Source: JAEUJM01 sp041918615 (lineage in GTDB: Bacteria; Actinomycetota; Acidimicrobiia; Acidimicrobiales; DATDAH01). From it: DNA of 64,000 nucleotides. Positions 8,361-16,828 of the stretch are shown one piece after another (the first letter of the stretch is position 1; each line of letters opens with the position of its first letter). The notes under the pieces were generated by a model. It made no database searches. It saw nothing but the letters and a program-made list of their open reading frames with translations, and was not told the origin of the DNA. The stretch spans positions 1-64,000 of the forward strand of contig JAYRVH010000048.1 in the NCBI GenBank assembly GCA_041918615.1. Reading direction: 5' to 3'. A program made the translations under genes and the position numbers.

Positions 8361-9275
8361 GTGCCCATCGCGTCATCCGGGTTGCCCCGTCGGTACCGGT
8401 CGCCGGACGAGGACAGCGCCAGGTGGCAGGGCTTCGCCTTCCGGCAGGGCGACATCGTGATCAGCGCCCGGTCGAAGAGCGGCACGACCTGGATGCAGAT
8501 GATCTCCGCGCTCCTCGTCTTCAAGACGCCCGACCTCCCGGAGCCACTGGCGAAGCTGTCGCCTTGGCTGGACTGGCTGGCCGTCCCACTCGAGGAGGTG
8601 CTCGCGCGGCTCGCCGCGCAGGCCCATCGGCGGGTGATCAAGACGCACACGCCCCTCGACGGCGTGCCGATCGACGAACGGGCCACCTACCTGGTGGTGG
8701 CCCGGCACCCGCTCGACATGGCCGTCTCGCTCTACCACCAGGGGGGCAACCTCGATCGCGCCCGCATCCAACAGCTCACGGGCCAACCGGTTGCGCCGGT
8801 ACCGGAGACCCGACCCGCGTTGGTCGAGTGGATGCGCTCATGGATCACCTGGGAGGGCGACCCGACAGATCGGCTCGACTCCCTTCCCGGCGTGTTCCAC
8901 CACCTGTCGGACGCGTGGGCTCGCCGCAACGAGCCCAACGTCGTCCTCGTGCACTACGACGACCTGTCAGCCGACCTCGACGGAACGATGCGGTCGATCG
9001 CAGCGCGGCTGGGCATCACCGCGCCGGAGGCGACCTGGGCGCAACTCGTGGACGCGGCGGGCTTCGACCGGATGCGCGATCGGGCCCCGTTCCTGGTGCC
9101 CGACCCTGTCGGGGTGTTGAAGGACGCCGAGGCCTTCTTCCGGCGCGGCACCTCGGGCGCCGGCCGAGAGGCCCTCACGGCCGCGCAGCTCCGTGAGTAC
9201 CGCGAACGCGTCGAGCACCTCGCACCGCCCGACCTCGTGGCCTGGCTGCACCGCGACGTCCCGGGCTCCGGTTGA
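8361..9275 (+). CDS. PAPS-dependent sulfotransferase (304 aa)
   Basis: Near the N-terminus SARSKSGTTWMQMI is the 5'-phosphosulfate-binding loop, and YLVVARHPLDMAVSLYH is the 3'-phosphate-binding block of sulfotransferase family 1 (PF00685). The conserved H is seen in VIKTHTPLDGVP. The C-terminal FFRRGTSGAGREALT takes the place of the usual RKGxxGDWK loop and is a diverged form of it. The acceptor is unknown. The GTG at 8361 is chosen because TACGGT lies seven bases upstream (leaderless) and the longer frame to 8250 adds only unrelated residues. An arylsulfatase-type gene follows 0.4 kb downstream on the other strand. Confidence 0.85.
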   Translation: MPIASSGLPRRYRSPDEDSARWQGFAFRQGDIVISARSKSGTTWMQMISALLVFKTPDLPEPLAKLSPWLDWLAVPLEEVLARLAAQAHRRVIKTHTPLDGVPIDERATYLVVARHPLDMAVSLYHQGGNLDRARIQQLTGQPVAPVPETRPALVEWMRSWITWEGDPTDRLDSLPGVFHHLSDAWARRNEPNVVLVHYDDLSADLDGTMRSIAARLGITAPEATWAQLVDAAGFDRMRDRAPFLVPDPVGVLKDAEAFFRRGTSGAGREALTAAQLREYRERVEHLAPPDLVAWLHRDVPGSG

Positions 9276-9340
9276 ACGCGACACGGGTCGGCGCCTCTGC
9301 GGGGCCCATACCGCGGCTCTCGGTGCGCGAGACTCCGGCC

Positions 9341-9583
9341 ATGCTCATCTTCGCCATTCTCGGGTTCGGCATCATCGTCGGCTTCATCTCCGGATGGATC
9401 ACCGGCACCGAGTCGTGGGGCAAGCGCATCGGCTACGGCCTGCTCGGCTCCTTCGTCGGTGGGCTGCTGTTCAGCCTGATCGCCGGTGACGGCCTGCGCC
9501 TGCGCCCGAGCGGCCTGATCGGCTCGATCATCGGCGCGGTGCTTCTCATGCTCGTGGATCAGGCGCTCTCGAAGCGCCACTAG
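9341..9583 (+). CDS. GlsB/YeaQ/YmgE-family small membrane protein (80 aa)
   Basis: From ATG 9341 the protein reads MLIFAILGFGIIVGFISGWI, then a second helix (GYGLLGSFVGGLLFSLIA) and a third (IGSIIGAVLLMLVDQAL). Glycine-zipper helices and the length match the transglycosylase-associated/GlsB family of stress-linked inner-membrane proteins, whose molecular role is unknown. The frame can be extended to 9272, but that adds 23 polar residues before helix 1 and overlaps the sulfotransferase stop. GAGACT six bases before the ATG could serve as a -10 for a leaderless message. Confidence 0.85.
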   Translation: MLIFAILGFGIIVGFISGWITGTESWGKRIGYGLLGSFVGGLLFSLIAGDGLRLRPSGLIGSIIGAVLLMLVDQALSKRH

Positions 9584-9665
9584 CGCCAGTCTGTCCATCC
9601 AGCGCGAGGCATGCACCGCAAACGACACCCCTCTGTTCCCAACTGAACGGTATTGCCACTGGCGC
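9583..9665. other. Inverted repeat GCGCCAGT / ACTGGCGC between convergent genes
   Basis: The eight-base arms at 9583-9590 and 9658-9665 are perfect reverse complements separated by 67 bases. The left arm begins at the stop codon of the GlsB-type gene. Inside the loop is a short GTTC-N6-GAAC hairpin. It could be a bidirectional transcription end for this gene and the sulfatase coming the other way, but the long loop makes this weak. Confidence 0.3.
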
Positions 9666-9713
9666 AGGCGGGGCGGACCACCAGGATCAGTGAGACGGCG
9701 GGCCTGCGCTGGC

Positions 9714-11258
9714 TCAGGTGAGGCCGAGGCGAACGAACTGGTCGTCGGGCGCGTCGACCGAGCGCATCGCCTCGCGCAGCAGCTCGGCGTGGTCCGCCTC
9801 GCCCCGCGAGCCGGCCAGGTCGTGCTCCTCGCCCGGGTCGTCGTCGAGGTCCCACAGGTGGTTGCCGCCGAAGCCGTGGCCCATCGCCCAGAACGGCAGC
9901 GCGTCGCCGGCGGCATACGGCTGGCGGATGACGGGCACCGTCGAACCGGGCATGTGGTCGAGCACAGCCCGGTCGTCGGGTGCGGGAAGGTTCGTGATGC
10001 CGGCGACCGGCAGCGGCATGGTGGACCACCGGTTCGACCACATGGACAGCGGCGCATTGTCGCCGTCCGGGGCACGGGCGTACTTCCGTTGACCATCGAA
10101 CAGGTGCACCTCACGGCCCCAGATGCCGGCGAGCACCCAGTCCCGGACCGAGTCGGCCTGTTGGGTGAGCAGCGGCACGAGCGAGGCGCCGTGGGTGCGA
10201 TGGGCCACGGTCACGCCGAAGAGATCCGCGATTGTGGCGTGCAGGTCGACGCTGGTGGTGAGCGCGTCGCAGGTGCCCGCCGGGAGCCCCGGCCAGGCGA
10301 CCAGCAGCGGGATGTGCGCCATCGGCTCGTAGAGCGGCACGCCGGGCTTGCCGAAGAGGTCGTGCTCACCCAGGTAGTGGCCGTGGTCGGTGGTGACGAT
10401 CACCGCGGTGTCGTCCCACCGGCCCTGGCGGTCGAGCTCGTCGAGCAGGCGGCCGAACCAGTGGTCGATCATCGTGAGCTTCGACCCGTAGTTCGCCCGC
10501 ACGTGGCGCGCCTGGCGCCCGGTGAGCACGCCGGTCTCGACCGTGCGGGTGGCGTACGGGGGCCAGATGATGAGCGGGTCGTCCCAGCCGGGGTCGTACC
10601 GGTTGGCGTAGGGCGCCGGGGTGTCGAAGGGCTCGTGCGGGTCGAACTCGTCCACGAAGAGCATCCAGCGGTCGTGGGTGTCGGCGCTCGAGGCCAGCCA
10701 GTCGGTGGCCGCGGCGAGGGTGCGGGGCCCCGGGAAGTCGTCCTCGTCGCGGAACCACGTGCGTGACCGGTCGTAGGGGTGCGTCACCCATCCCTCCGCG
10801 GCCGCCAGCGCGGGGGCGCCCGCCCACGACGGGTCGGCCCGGGTCTTCCACGGGTCGCCCTCGTGGCCGCGCAGGTAGGCCCAGGCCGAGAAGTCGGTGT
10901 GGTAGTTCTCGCCGCCGGTCTCGAACAGGTGGGGGTGGTCGGTGCAGAGCATCGTGGTCACACCGGCCTCCCGCAGTGCGTAGGTGACGGCCCGCTCCCA
11001 CACCTCGACCGAGCCCCACGGCCGCCAGAGGAAGTCGAGGGCCCCGCACAGGATGTCGTGGCGCGCCGGCATGCACGGCAACGAGCCGACGAAGTGCCGG
11101 TCGAAGCGCACCGATCGGGCGGCGAAGCGGTCGAGGTTCGGCGTCTCGAACTCGCCCGACCCGTAGGCCCCGAGCAGGTGCCGGTTCAGGCTGTCGAGCA
11201 GCACCACCACCAGGTTCTGCGGCATCGGAGCGGGTAGGGGCACGGTGTTCGGGGGCAC
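9714..11258 (-). CDS. Sulfatase (arylsulfatase family, 514 aa)
   Basis: The N-terminus NLVVVLLDSLNRHLLGAYG starts the alkaline-phosphatase-like fold. SLPCMPARHDI at about residues 59-69 contains C-x-P-x-R, the formylglycine modification motif, so Cys62 is the catalytic residue after maturation. VIVTTDHGHYLGEHDLFGKP carries the DH metal ligands. Size and order fit family S1 (PF00884, COG3119). There is no signal peptide, which points to a cytoplasmic enzyme. An FGly-generating enzyme would be needed and is not in this window. The start GTG 11258 is the longest; ATG 11225 (MPQN) is also possible. It may undo sulfation by the nearby sulfotransferase, but that is inference. Confidence 0.88.
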   Translation of the reverse strand: MPPNTVPLPAPMPQNLVVVLLDSLNRHLLGAYGSGEFETPNLDRFAARSVRFDRHFVGSLPCMPARHDILCGALDFLWRPWGSVEVWERAVTYALREAGVTTMLCTDHPHLFETGGENYHTDFSAWAYLRGHEGDPWKTRADPSWAGAPALAAAEGWVTHPYDRSRTWFRDEDDFPGPRTLAAATDWLASSADTHDRWMLFVDEFDPHEPFDTPAPYANRYDPGWDDPLIIWPPYATRTVETGVLTGRQARHVRANYGSKLTMIDHWFGRLLDELDRQGRWDDTAVIVTTDHGHYLGEHDLFGKPGVPLYEPMAHIPLLVAWPGLPAGTCDALTTSVDLHATIADLFGVTVAHRTHGASLVPLLTQQADSVRDWVLAGIWGREVHLFDGQRKYARAPDGDNAPLSMWSNRWSTMPLPVAGITNLPAPDDRAVLDHMPGSTVPVIRQPYAAGDALPFWAMGHGFGGNHLWDLDDDPGEEHDLAGSRGEADHAELLREAMRSVDAPDDQFVRLGLT

Positions 11259-11344
11259 GGTGACAACTTGCCATGTTCCACGGGGCGGCCGGCGCTCCTA
11301 CCCGGCCCCGGGCTCGACGTCCTCGGCCGTGACACGAATTTCCG

Positions 11345-11407
11345 CACATTTGTGGATCATGAGAAGATGTGTGAATATCATCGCACATGACGAGATGCGG
11401 CTAAAGT
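11345..11407. promoter_or_regulatory. hipBA promoter and HipB operators
   Basis: CACA-TT-TGTG at 11345-11354 and ATGTGTGA-N6-TCGCACAT at 11367-11388 are palindromes sharing a TGTG/CACA core. A further half-site, GTGTGAA, overlaps TAAAGT at 11402-11407, a -10 box exactly six bases before the ATG of hipB. The arrangement fits autorepression by HipB bound to several sites and a leaderless message. In E. coli hipBA also has multiple palindromic operators, though with a different sequence. Confidence 0.65.
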
Positions 11408-11413
11408 GTGAAA

Positions 11414-11650
11414 ATGCCAACACGAGAGTTCGTCATCCGGTCGGGCGCGGATCTCGGTCGCACGATCGCCGAGGCCCGGGTCGAGCGCGGCATGACACAG
11501 GCAGATCTCGCTCGTCGGTCGCAGATCGACCGCACCTACCTGACCCGGCTCGAACGCGGCCAGACCGTCCAACAGGTCAACCGGGCGCTCGACCTCCTCC
11601 GCACGCTGGGCGTATCGGTCACGGCGACCATGGACGCCACCGATGGCTAG
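11414..11650 (+). CDS. hipB: XRE-family antitoxin HipB-like (78 aa)
   Basis: Residues 13-70 form an XRE helix-turn-helix: LGRTIAEARVERGMTQADLA then IDRTYLTRLERGQTV. It ends shortly after this domain with VSVTATMDATDG. HipB binds HipA and represses the operon. ATG 11414 is preferred over GTG 11408 because the -10 box TAAAGT lies six bases upstream of it. The last eight bases overlap the start of hipA, the standard coupling for this pair. The antitoxin is complete in length for its family. Confidence 0.88.
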   Translation: MPTREFVIRSGADLGRTIAEARVERGMTQADLARRSQIDRTYLTRLERGQTVQQVNRALDLLRTLGVSVTATMDATDG

Positions 11651-12887
11651 GCCGATCCTCACGTGCTGGTGGGACGACCTGCACGTCGCCGACATCACGG
11701 CCAGACGGCCCTGGGACCTGCGGCTGCGATACACCGAAGAGGCCCAGGAGCGGTGGGCCGCCAACATCCCGGCGCTGTCCTGTTCCCTGCCGGTACAGCG
11801 CCGGCCGATCGACGCCTCCGGCTTCCTGCGCGGCCTGCTCCCCGAGGGTCGCCACCTTCAGGCGCTCGCCGACCTTGCCGGAGTCGCCACAAACGACAGC
11901 CACGGGCTCCTGGTTCGGTACGGACGCGACCTCGCCGGCGCACTCGTCATCACCGACGATGGCCGACCGCCGAGTCGAGACCGCTGGTCGGTCGAGCCGT
12001 ACACCGAGGACACCCTCGCCGTCGAGATCCGCGGGCTCGGCGACCACGCGCTCGGCGTGCGGCCGGACAGCGAGCTGTCGATCGCCGGGTTGCAGGACAA
12101 GTTGCTGCTCGTCGATCTCGGCGACGGGCAGTGGGGACGACCAGTGCACGGTCACCCGTCCACCCACATGCTCAAGATCGACGACGAGCGCCACCCGGGA
12201 CTCGTCGTGGCCGAAGCGGACTGCCTCCGGCTGGCCCAGGCGGTCGGCCTCACCCACGTCGATCCGGTGGTCACCGACATCGACGCGGCCACCTGCCTCA
12301 TCGTCCGCCGCTACGACCGGACCACCGCCGACCGGACCACCGCCGACGGGACCGTCGAGCGGATCCATCAGGAGGACGCCTGCCAGGCGCTCGGCATCGA
12401 CCCCCAGGCGCAGCGCGGCCGGTCGAAGTACGAGGACGCCGGGGGGCCCACGCTCGCCCGGGTCGCCCAGCTGTTGCGGGTGCACGCCCGGCGCGGCGAT
12501 CACGAGATGGAACAGCTCATGAGAGCGGTCACCTTCACGGTGCTGATCGGGAACGCCGACGCCCACGGCAAGAACGTGTCGCTGCTCCACGACGGCGAGG
12601 GCTTCGTCTCGCTGGCCCCGCTCTACGACACGGTGCCGACCGTGCTGTGGCCCAACCTCCGCGCGACGGCAGCCATGTCCGTCAATCGCAAGCGGGCGCA
12701 GCCGCAGATCACCGTGGACGACCTCGCCGCGGAGGCGCTCACCTGGGGCCTCGACCCGCGACAGGCGCGCCAGGCCGTCGTCGAGGTCACCGAGCGGGTA
12801 CGAACAAACGTCGCCGCCACGGTCACTGGGGACGAGCTCGCATCCGTGATCGCCGCCCGCACCGAAACGCTCCTCGCCTCGGCGTAG
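11643..12887 (+). CDS. hipA: HipA-type serine/threonine kinase toxin (414 aa)
   Basis: The N-terminal 100 residues are the HipA subdomain-1 type (LRLRYTEEAQERW, PIDASGFLRGLLPEGRHL). ELSIAGLQDKLLL is the P-loop-like segment that includes the autophosphorylated Ser of E. coli HipA. VLIGNADAHGKNVSLL holds the catalytic Asp and Asn, and SLAPLYDTVPT holds the Mg-binding Asp. E. coli HipA inactivates glutamyl-tRNA synthetase; the target here is unknown. A 15-base duplication encodes the repeated RTTAD near residue 225. All kinase residues are present, so it is likely active. Translation is coupled to hipB by an 8-base overlap. Confidence 0.9.
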   Translation: MARPILTCWWDDLHVADITARRPWDLRLRYTEEAQERWAANIPALSCSLPVQRRPIDASGFLRGLLPEGRHLQALADLAGVATNDSHGLLVRYGRDLAGALVITDDGRPPSRDRWSVEPYTEDTLAVEIRGLGDHALGVRPDSELSIAGLQDKLLLVDLGDGQWGRPVHGHPSTHMLKIDDERHPGLVVAEADCLRLAQAVGLTHVDPVVTDIDAATCLIVRRYDRTTADRTTADGTVERIHQEDACQALGIDPQAQRGRSKYEDAGGPTLARVAQLLRVHARRGDHEMEQLMRAVTFTVLIGNADAHGKNVSLLHDGEGFVSLAPLYDTVPTVLWPNLRATAAMSVNRKRAQPQITVDDLAAEALTWGLDPRQARQAVVEVTERVRTNVAATVTGDELASVIAARTETLLASA

Positions 12888-12895
12888 GCGAGGAG
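12870..12895. terminator. Hairpin spanning the hipA stop codon
   Basis: CTCCTCGCC (12870-12878) and GGCGAGGAG (12887-12895) form a perfect nine-base-pair GC-rich stem with an eight-base loop containing the TAG stop. No T-run follows. It lies between the convergent hipA and oxidoreductase genes and may end transcription from both sides. Confidence 0.5.
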
Positions 12896-12917
12896 AGGCC
12901 GCCGGGGTCGGTGACGG

Positions 12918-14984
12918 TCAGACCGGCTCGACCTCGACCAGGGTGTCGCTGTATGCGACGCCGCCGCCCCAGTCGGTCTGGCGGTCGTTGGTCAGCACGT
13001 TGACCGTGTTCTCCTCACCCCACCAGCCCCACGGCACGGCGACCACGCCCGGCCGCAGCCGGTCACTGATGCGGGCCGGGAGGTCGAGCCGGCCACGGTC
13101 GTTGCGTATGCGCACGATCGCCCCGTCGACGATGCCCCTGGCCGAGGCGTCGGCGGGATCGAGCTCGACCCAGGGCCCGAGCGGCCCCCCAGAGCGGGAA
13201 GCAGACGGCCCACCGGAGCGGCCGGCCTCGAGGTGACCGTGGTGGTTCGAGTAGGTGGTGTTCAGGAACCGGGTCTGGGTCTTGGGGGTGAGCAGCGCCA
13301 GCGGGAAGCGGGCGGACAGCCCGGCATCGCCCGTAGCGCTCTCGACAGCGTCGAGGTGGTCGGGCACCCGGTTCCGGGAATCGCCGCTCGGGCCGGCCCA
13401 CAGCCGGGCCCGGCCCGACGGCGTGGCGAACCCACCCTCGGCGTAGGGCAGCAACGGGTCGTCGACCGGCAGCCGGACGTGGCCGACCCGGCGGAGCTCG
13501 TCGACATCGACACCCACGAGCGCGGCGCGGACGAGCGCCTCGTCATCGAGTGCGAAGCGCGGGTCGTTGACCCCCATGGCCCCGGCGAGGCGCCGCCACA
13601 GCTCGGTGTTGGGGACGGCCTCGCCGAGCGGCTCGACGGCGGGCTCGTTCCACCCGAGGTACAGGTGGCCCCACGACGCGACCACGTCGAGTTGCTCGAG
13701 CTGGGTGGTGGCCGGGAAGACCACGTCGGCGTATCGGGCGGTGTCGGTGAGGAACTGCTCGCTGACCACGCAGAACAGGTCGTCGCGGGCCAGGCCCCGG
13801 CGCACCGCTCCGGCGTTGGGCAGCGACACCGCGGGGTTGCCGCACCAGGCGAACAGCGCGGCGACCGGCGGCCCGCCGTCCGGAGGCGGCTCGGTGAGGG
13901 TGCGGCCGAGTTGGGCCATGTTGAAGCTGCGGGTGGCCGACGGTGCGTCGAAGACCGAGTCGTCGACTGCGGTCTGCGCCCATGCCCCCACCGAGCGGGC
14001 AAGGCCGCCGCCGACGTGCCGCCACGAGCCGGTCACGAGCGGCAGGCAGCCGAGCGCCCGGAAGAAGCGGGCGCCGTGCTCGTGGTGCTCGGCGCCGATG
14101 AGGGTGCGGATGAACGCCGGCTCGGCCTCGCCGTAGCAGCGGGCCAGGTGCTCGATCTCGGTCGGGTCGAGGCCGGTCACGGCGCCGGCACGTTCCGGTG
14201 TCCAGTCCGCGACGTGGGCCGCCAGCTCGGTGAACCCGTCGGTGTGGCGCTCGACGTAGTCGTGGTCGACCAGGTCGTCACGCACCAACACGTGCAACAT
14301 GGCCAGGACCAACGCCGTGTCGGTACCGGGCCGGGGTTGGACGAACCAGTCGGCGGCGTCGGCGGTGATCGTGCGGATCGGGTCGATGACCACGATCTGC
14401 GCGCCGTTCGCCCGGGCCGCCTCGACGGCGGGCCAGAGGTGGCGGTTGGTGAGGCGGGTGTTCGTTGCCCACAGGATCACGAACCGGGCGTGACGCAGGT
14501 CGCTCGGGTCGGCGCCCCGCCCCGAGCCGTAGGTCTCCGAGAAGCCGGCACCTGCGGCGAGCCCGCAGACCGAGCCCGTCGAACGCGACGCACCGAGGCC
14601 GGCGAAGAACGGTCGGTCGAGGCAGGACATCTGGATCAGCCCCTGGGTTCCCGCGTCCCACCAGGGCAGGACGGCCTCACCGCCGAGCCGGTCGACGACG
14701 TGACCCACCCGTTCGGCGACGAGTGCGAGGGCCTCGTCCCAGGAGGCCCGACGGAAGACGCCCGCGCCCTTCGGCCCCGTCCGGATCAGGGGGTACAGGA
14801 CCCTGTCGTCGGCGTACACCCGGTCGACGAAGCGGTTGACCTTGGGGCAGAGCTCGCCTTGGGAGAAGGGATGGCTCGGGTCGCCGCGCAGCTGCACCAC
14901 CCGGCCCCCGTCGACGGTCGCGACCCATCCGCACGAGTCCGGGCAGTCGTGATGGCAGGTGCCCAGCACGGTGGCGGCGCTCAC
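12918..14984 (-). CDS. Molybdopterin-dependent oxidoreductase (about 688 aa)
   Basis: From GTG 14984 the protein starts SAATVLGTCHHDCPDSCGW, with C-x3-C-x3-C and a later ELCPKVNR, the four Cys that hold the N-terminal Fe4S4 cluster of DMSO-reductase-family enzymes. Further blocks for bis-MGD binding follow (VILWATNTRLTNRHLW, VVIDPIRTITADAADW, PRPGTDTALVLAMLHVLV). The C-terminal beta-barrel begins near LLTPKTQTRFLNTTYSNH. No Tat signal is seen, so it is probably cytoplasmic. It resembles stand-alone BisC/assimilatory-type oxidoreductases; the substrate is unknown. The frame reaches 15062, but the extra 26 residues look unrelated. Confidence 0.85.
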   Translation of the reverse strand: MSAATVLGTCHHDCPDSCGWVATVDGGRVVQLRGDPSHPFSQGELCPKVNRFVDRVYADDRVLYPLIRTGPKGAGVFRRASWDEALALVAERVGHVVDRLGGEAVLPWWDAGTQGLIQMSCLDRPFFAGLGASRSTGSVCGLAAGAGFSETYGSGRGADPSDLRHARFVILWATNTRLTNRHLWPAVEAARANGAQIVVIDPIRTITADAADWFVQPRPGTDTALVLAMLHVLVRDDLVDHDYVERHTDGFTELAAHVADWTPERAGAVTGLDPTEIEHLARCYGEAEPAFIRTLIGAEHHEHGARFFRALGCLPLVTGSWRHVGGGLARSVGAWAQTAVDDSVFDAPSATRSFNMAQLGRTLTEPPPDGGPPVAALFAWCGNPAVSLPNAGAVRRGLARDDLFCVVSEQFLTDTARYADVVFPATTQLEQLDVVASWGHLYLGWNEPAVEPLGEAVPNTELWRRLAGAMGVNDPRFALDDEALVRAALVGVDVDELRRVGHVRLPVDDPLLPYAEGGFATPSGRARLWAGPSGDSRNRVPDHLDAVESATGDAGLSARFPLALLTPKTQTRFLNTTYSNHHGHLEAGRSGGPSASRSGGPLGPWVELDPADASARGIVDGAIVRIRNDRGRLDLPARISDRLRPGVVAVPWGWWGEENTVNVLTNDRQTDWGGGVAYSDTLVEVEPV

Positions 14985-15069
14985 GGGTGCACCGTAGCGA
15001 GCGTGCGTGGCGGCTGTCGGCGGTGACCCGACCTCGTCGCGGTTGCGTCGCGGCCGGGTCACCGGCCGG

Positions 15070-15456
15070 TCAGGTGCGGGCCGAAAGGAGGTCGCGGATC
15101 TCCTCGAGGAGCACGGTCTCGTCGGACTTGGGGGCCACGTCGCCGGCCTCGTCGCCCGCTTCCTTCCCTCTCGCCTGGGCCTTGGCGAGCGCCTTGACCA
15201 CGAGGAAGATGGCGAAGGCGATGATCAGGAAGCTCACGAGCGCGGTGAGGAACTTGCCGTAGTAGATGGCGGTGTCGCCGAGGTCGATGGTGAGCGAGTC
15301 GAAGCTGGGCTGACCGCCGATGGCGGCGATGATCTGCATCAGGATGTTGTTGACGAACGAGGTGACCACCGCCCCGAACGCGGCGCCGATCACGACGGCC
15401 ACGGCCAGGTCGATCACGTTGCCCCGGCTGATGAATTCCTTGAATTCCTTGATCAC
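15070..15456 (-). CDS. mscL: Large-conductance mechanosensitive channel MscL (128 aa)
   Basis: From GTG 15456 it reads IKEFKEFISRGNVIDLAVAV, the N-terminal amphipathic helix and pore-lining TM1 of MscL, then a periplasmic loop (GGQPSFDSLTIDLGDTAIYY) and TM2 (FLTALVSFLIIAFAIFLVVK). A charged C-terminal helix ends LLEEIRDLLSART. It releases osmolytes on hypo-osmotic shock. AAAGGGG sits about nine bases before the start. The upstream extension to 15531 would add 25 non-conserved residues. Confidence 0.93.
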   Translation of the reverse strand: MIKEFKEFISRGNVIDLAVAVVIGAAFGAVVTSFVNNILMQIIAAIGGQPSFDSLTIDLGDTAIYYGKFLTALVSFLIIAFAIFLVVKALAKAQARGKEAGDEAGDVAPKSDETVLLEEIRDLLSART

Positions 15457-15543
15457 AGGTTCGCCCCTTTGTTGGATTGCCGCACAAAGTAGCCGATTGT
15501 CCCACCAAGCGTGTTTGGATCTCCCTGACAACGCGACCCCCGC

Positions 15544-15590
15544 CGGTCGGCCCGGTTGGCCCGGTCGGCCCGGTCAGCCGGTCAGCCGGG
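15544..15590. repeat. Short degenerate 10-base direct repeat
   Basis: The run reads as about four copies of a GGTCGGCCC-like unit followed by GGTCAGCC twice. It lies between mscL and the 3' end of the first capA-like gene and extends over that gene's stop codon. It has no clear function; slippage is the simplest origin. Confidence 0.4.
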
Positions 15591-16775
15591 GAGCGAGCCT
15601 GCCGGGTGGGCGACGCCGTCGGCGGTCATCACCGCGATCGTCCGGTCCCACGATGCCCGCAGCTCTCCCGCCAACGCCGCTCCGTTCGGCCCGGCGAGCG
15701 TGGCGGCGACCGGGAGGACGGTGAACGACGCCAGGTCGACCCAGGTCGGGGTGACGGCGATGTCGAACCGCCACGGCGAGTCCTCCGCGTCGCGGGCGGC
15801 CCGGACGCGCACGATGGCGCCGTCACGGGTGTCGGGGTCGGTCATGTTCGACAGGAAGTTGCCCAGACCGAAGACGACCGGCACCCCGTTGACGCGCTGG
15901 ATGGGCTGGACGACGTGGGCATGGTGGCCGACGATCAGGTCGAAGGCGCCGCTGGCGGTGAGCACGTCGGCCAGGGCGAGCTGCTCGGGCGTCACCTCGT
16001 GCTGGCGCTCGATGCCCCAGTGGAGGCTGGCCACGACCAGGTCGGCGCCGGCCTGGCGAGCCTCGCGGGCGGCGGCGATGAGCGGGTCAGGATCGAGGTC
16101 GCGCACCCGCCAAGGCGTATCGGGCACGGCGCCGTTGAAACCGTACGCAGCCGACACGTGACCGACGACGGGCCCGCCGTCGGTCTCGTAGAGCACCGGC
16201 GCCACCGCCTCCTCGGCGGTACGGGCCGTCCCCGAGTGGCCGACCCGGTCCTGGTCGAGCACGTCGAGGGTGGCCACGACGCCATCGGCCCGTTGGTCGA
16301 GGCTGTGGTTCGAGGCGGTGGAGCAGCCGTCGTAGCCGGCGGTCGCGATGGCCTGGCCCATCTCGCGGGGACCGCTGAAGGACGGATAGCCGGCGATCAG
16401 GGCGTTGTCGGCGGACAGGGGCACCTCGAGGTGGCACAGGGCCAGGTCGACCCTCGACAGCAGGGGCCCCACCTGGGCGAGCATGGGCCGGAAGTCGTAC
16501 GCGACCCCCGATGGAGCGCCGTAGGCCTGGGCCCGGGCCACCACCGCGTCGTGCGGCAGCAGGTCGCCGGTGAAGGCCAGGGTGACCCGCTCCGGGGGTG
16601 GCGGGGCGGTGGTCGTCGACGTGGCCGGGGGTGTGGTGGTCGCGGACGGAGCCGAGGCCGTCGTCGCGGCACCCGCGTCAGCCGTGCTGGGGCCCGGGGC
16701 GTCGGCCTCGCCGCATGCGGTGGTCGACAGGGCGACGACCACCAGCGCCAACCCGAGAGCCCGACCGCAACGCAC
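15582..16775 (-). CDS. CapA-family lipoprotein, copy 1 (397 aa)
   Basis: An N-terminal signal ends LSTTACGEAD, a likely lipobox with Cys near residue 21, then a Thr/Ala/Pro-rich linker. The catalytic-type domain begins LAFTGDLLPHDAVVARAQAY and contains CHLEVPLS, YDGCSTASNHSLDQ, LVVASLHWGIE and VGHHAHVVQP. These are the metal-ligand blocks of PGA_cap (PF09587), a calcineurin-like phosphoesterase fold. CapA of Bacillus belongs to the poly-gamma-glutamate export machinery, but stand-alone relatives have no proven function. GTG 16775 is preferred over ATG 16778 because TAGGGT lies exactly six bases before it, as in copy 2. The two copies flank an MFS gene. Confidence 0.85.
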   Translation of the reverse strand: MRCGRALGLALVVVALSTTACGEADAPGPSTADAGAATTASAPSATTTPPATSTTTAPPPPERVTLAFTGDLLPHDAVVARAQAYGAPSGVAYDFRPMLAQVGPLLSRVDLALCHLEVPLSADNALIAGYPSFSGPREMGQAIATAGYDGCSTASNHSLDQRADGVVATLDVLDQDRVGHSGTARTAEEAVAPVLYETDGGPVVGHVSAAYGFNGAVPDTPWRVRDLDPDPLIAAAREARQAGADLVVASLHWGIERQHEVTPEQLALADVLTASGAFDLIVGHHAHVVQPIQRVNGVPVVFGLGNFLSNMTDPDTRDGAIVRVRAARDAEDSPWRFDIAVTPTWVDLASFTVLPVAATLAGPNGAALAGELRASWDRTIAVMTADGVAHPAGSLPG

Positions 16776-16828
16776 CATCTGACCCTACGGGGGCGCAACA
16801 GGCTCCGTGGTGCGGTGCGGGACGACGA

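Noticed and set aside
9583..9665. Fourth member of the hairpin repeat family
   Set aside because: It shares only TATTGCC with copy C and has different arms (GCGCCAGT/ACTGGCGC), so it does not belong to the family on present evidence.
13233..15026. Very long open frame on the plus strand opposite the molybdopterin oxidoreductase
   Set aside because: It is an antisense frame of a GC-rich gene with third-position G/C bias. The composition (mostly R, G, V, H, D, E) and lack of any family motif show it is not coding.
15544..15590. Regulatory meaning of the 10-base repeats after mscL
   Set aside because: The units are degenerate, low-complexity and overlap the 3' end of a gene; simple slippage explains them.
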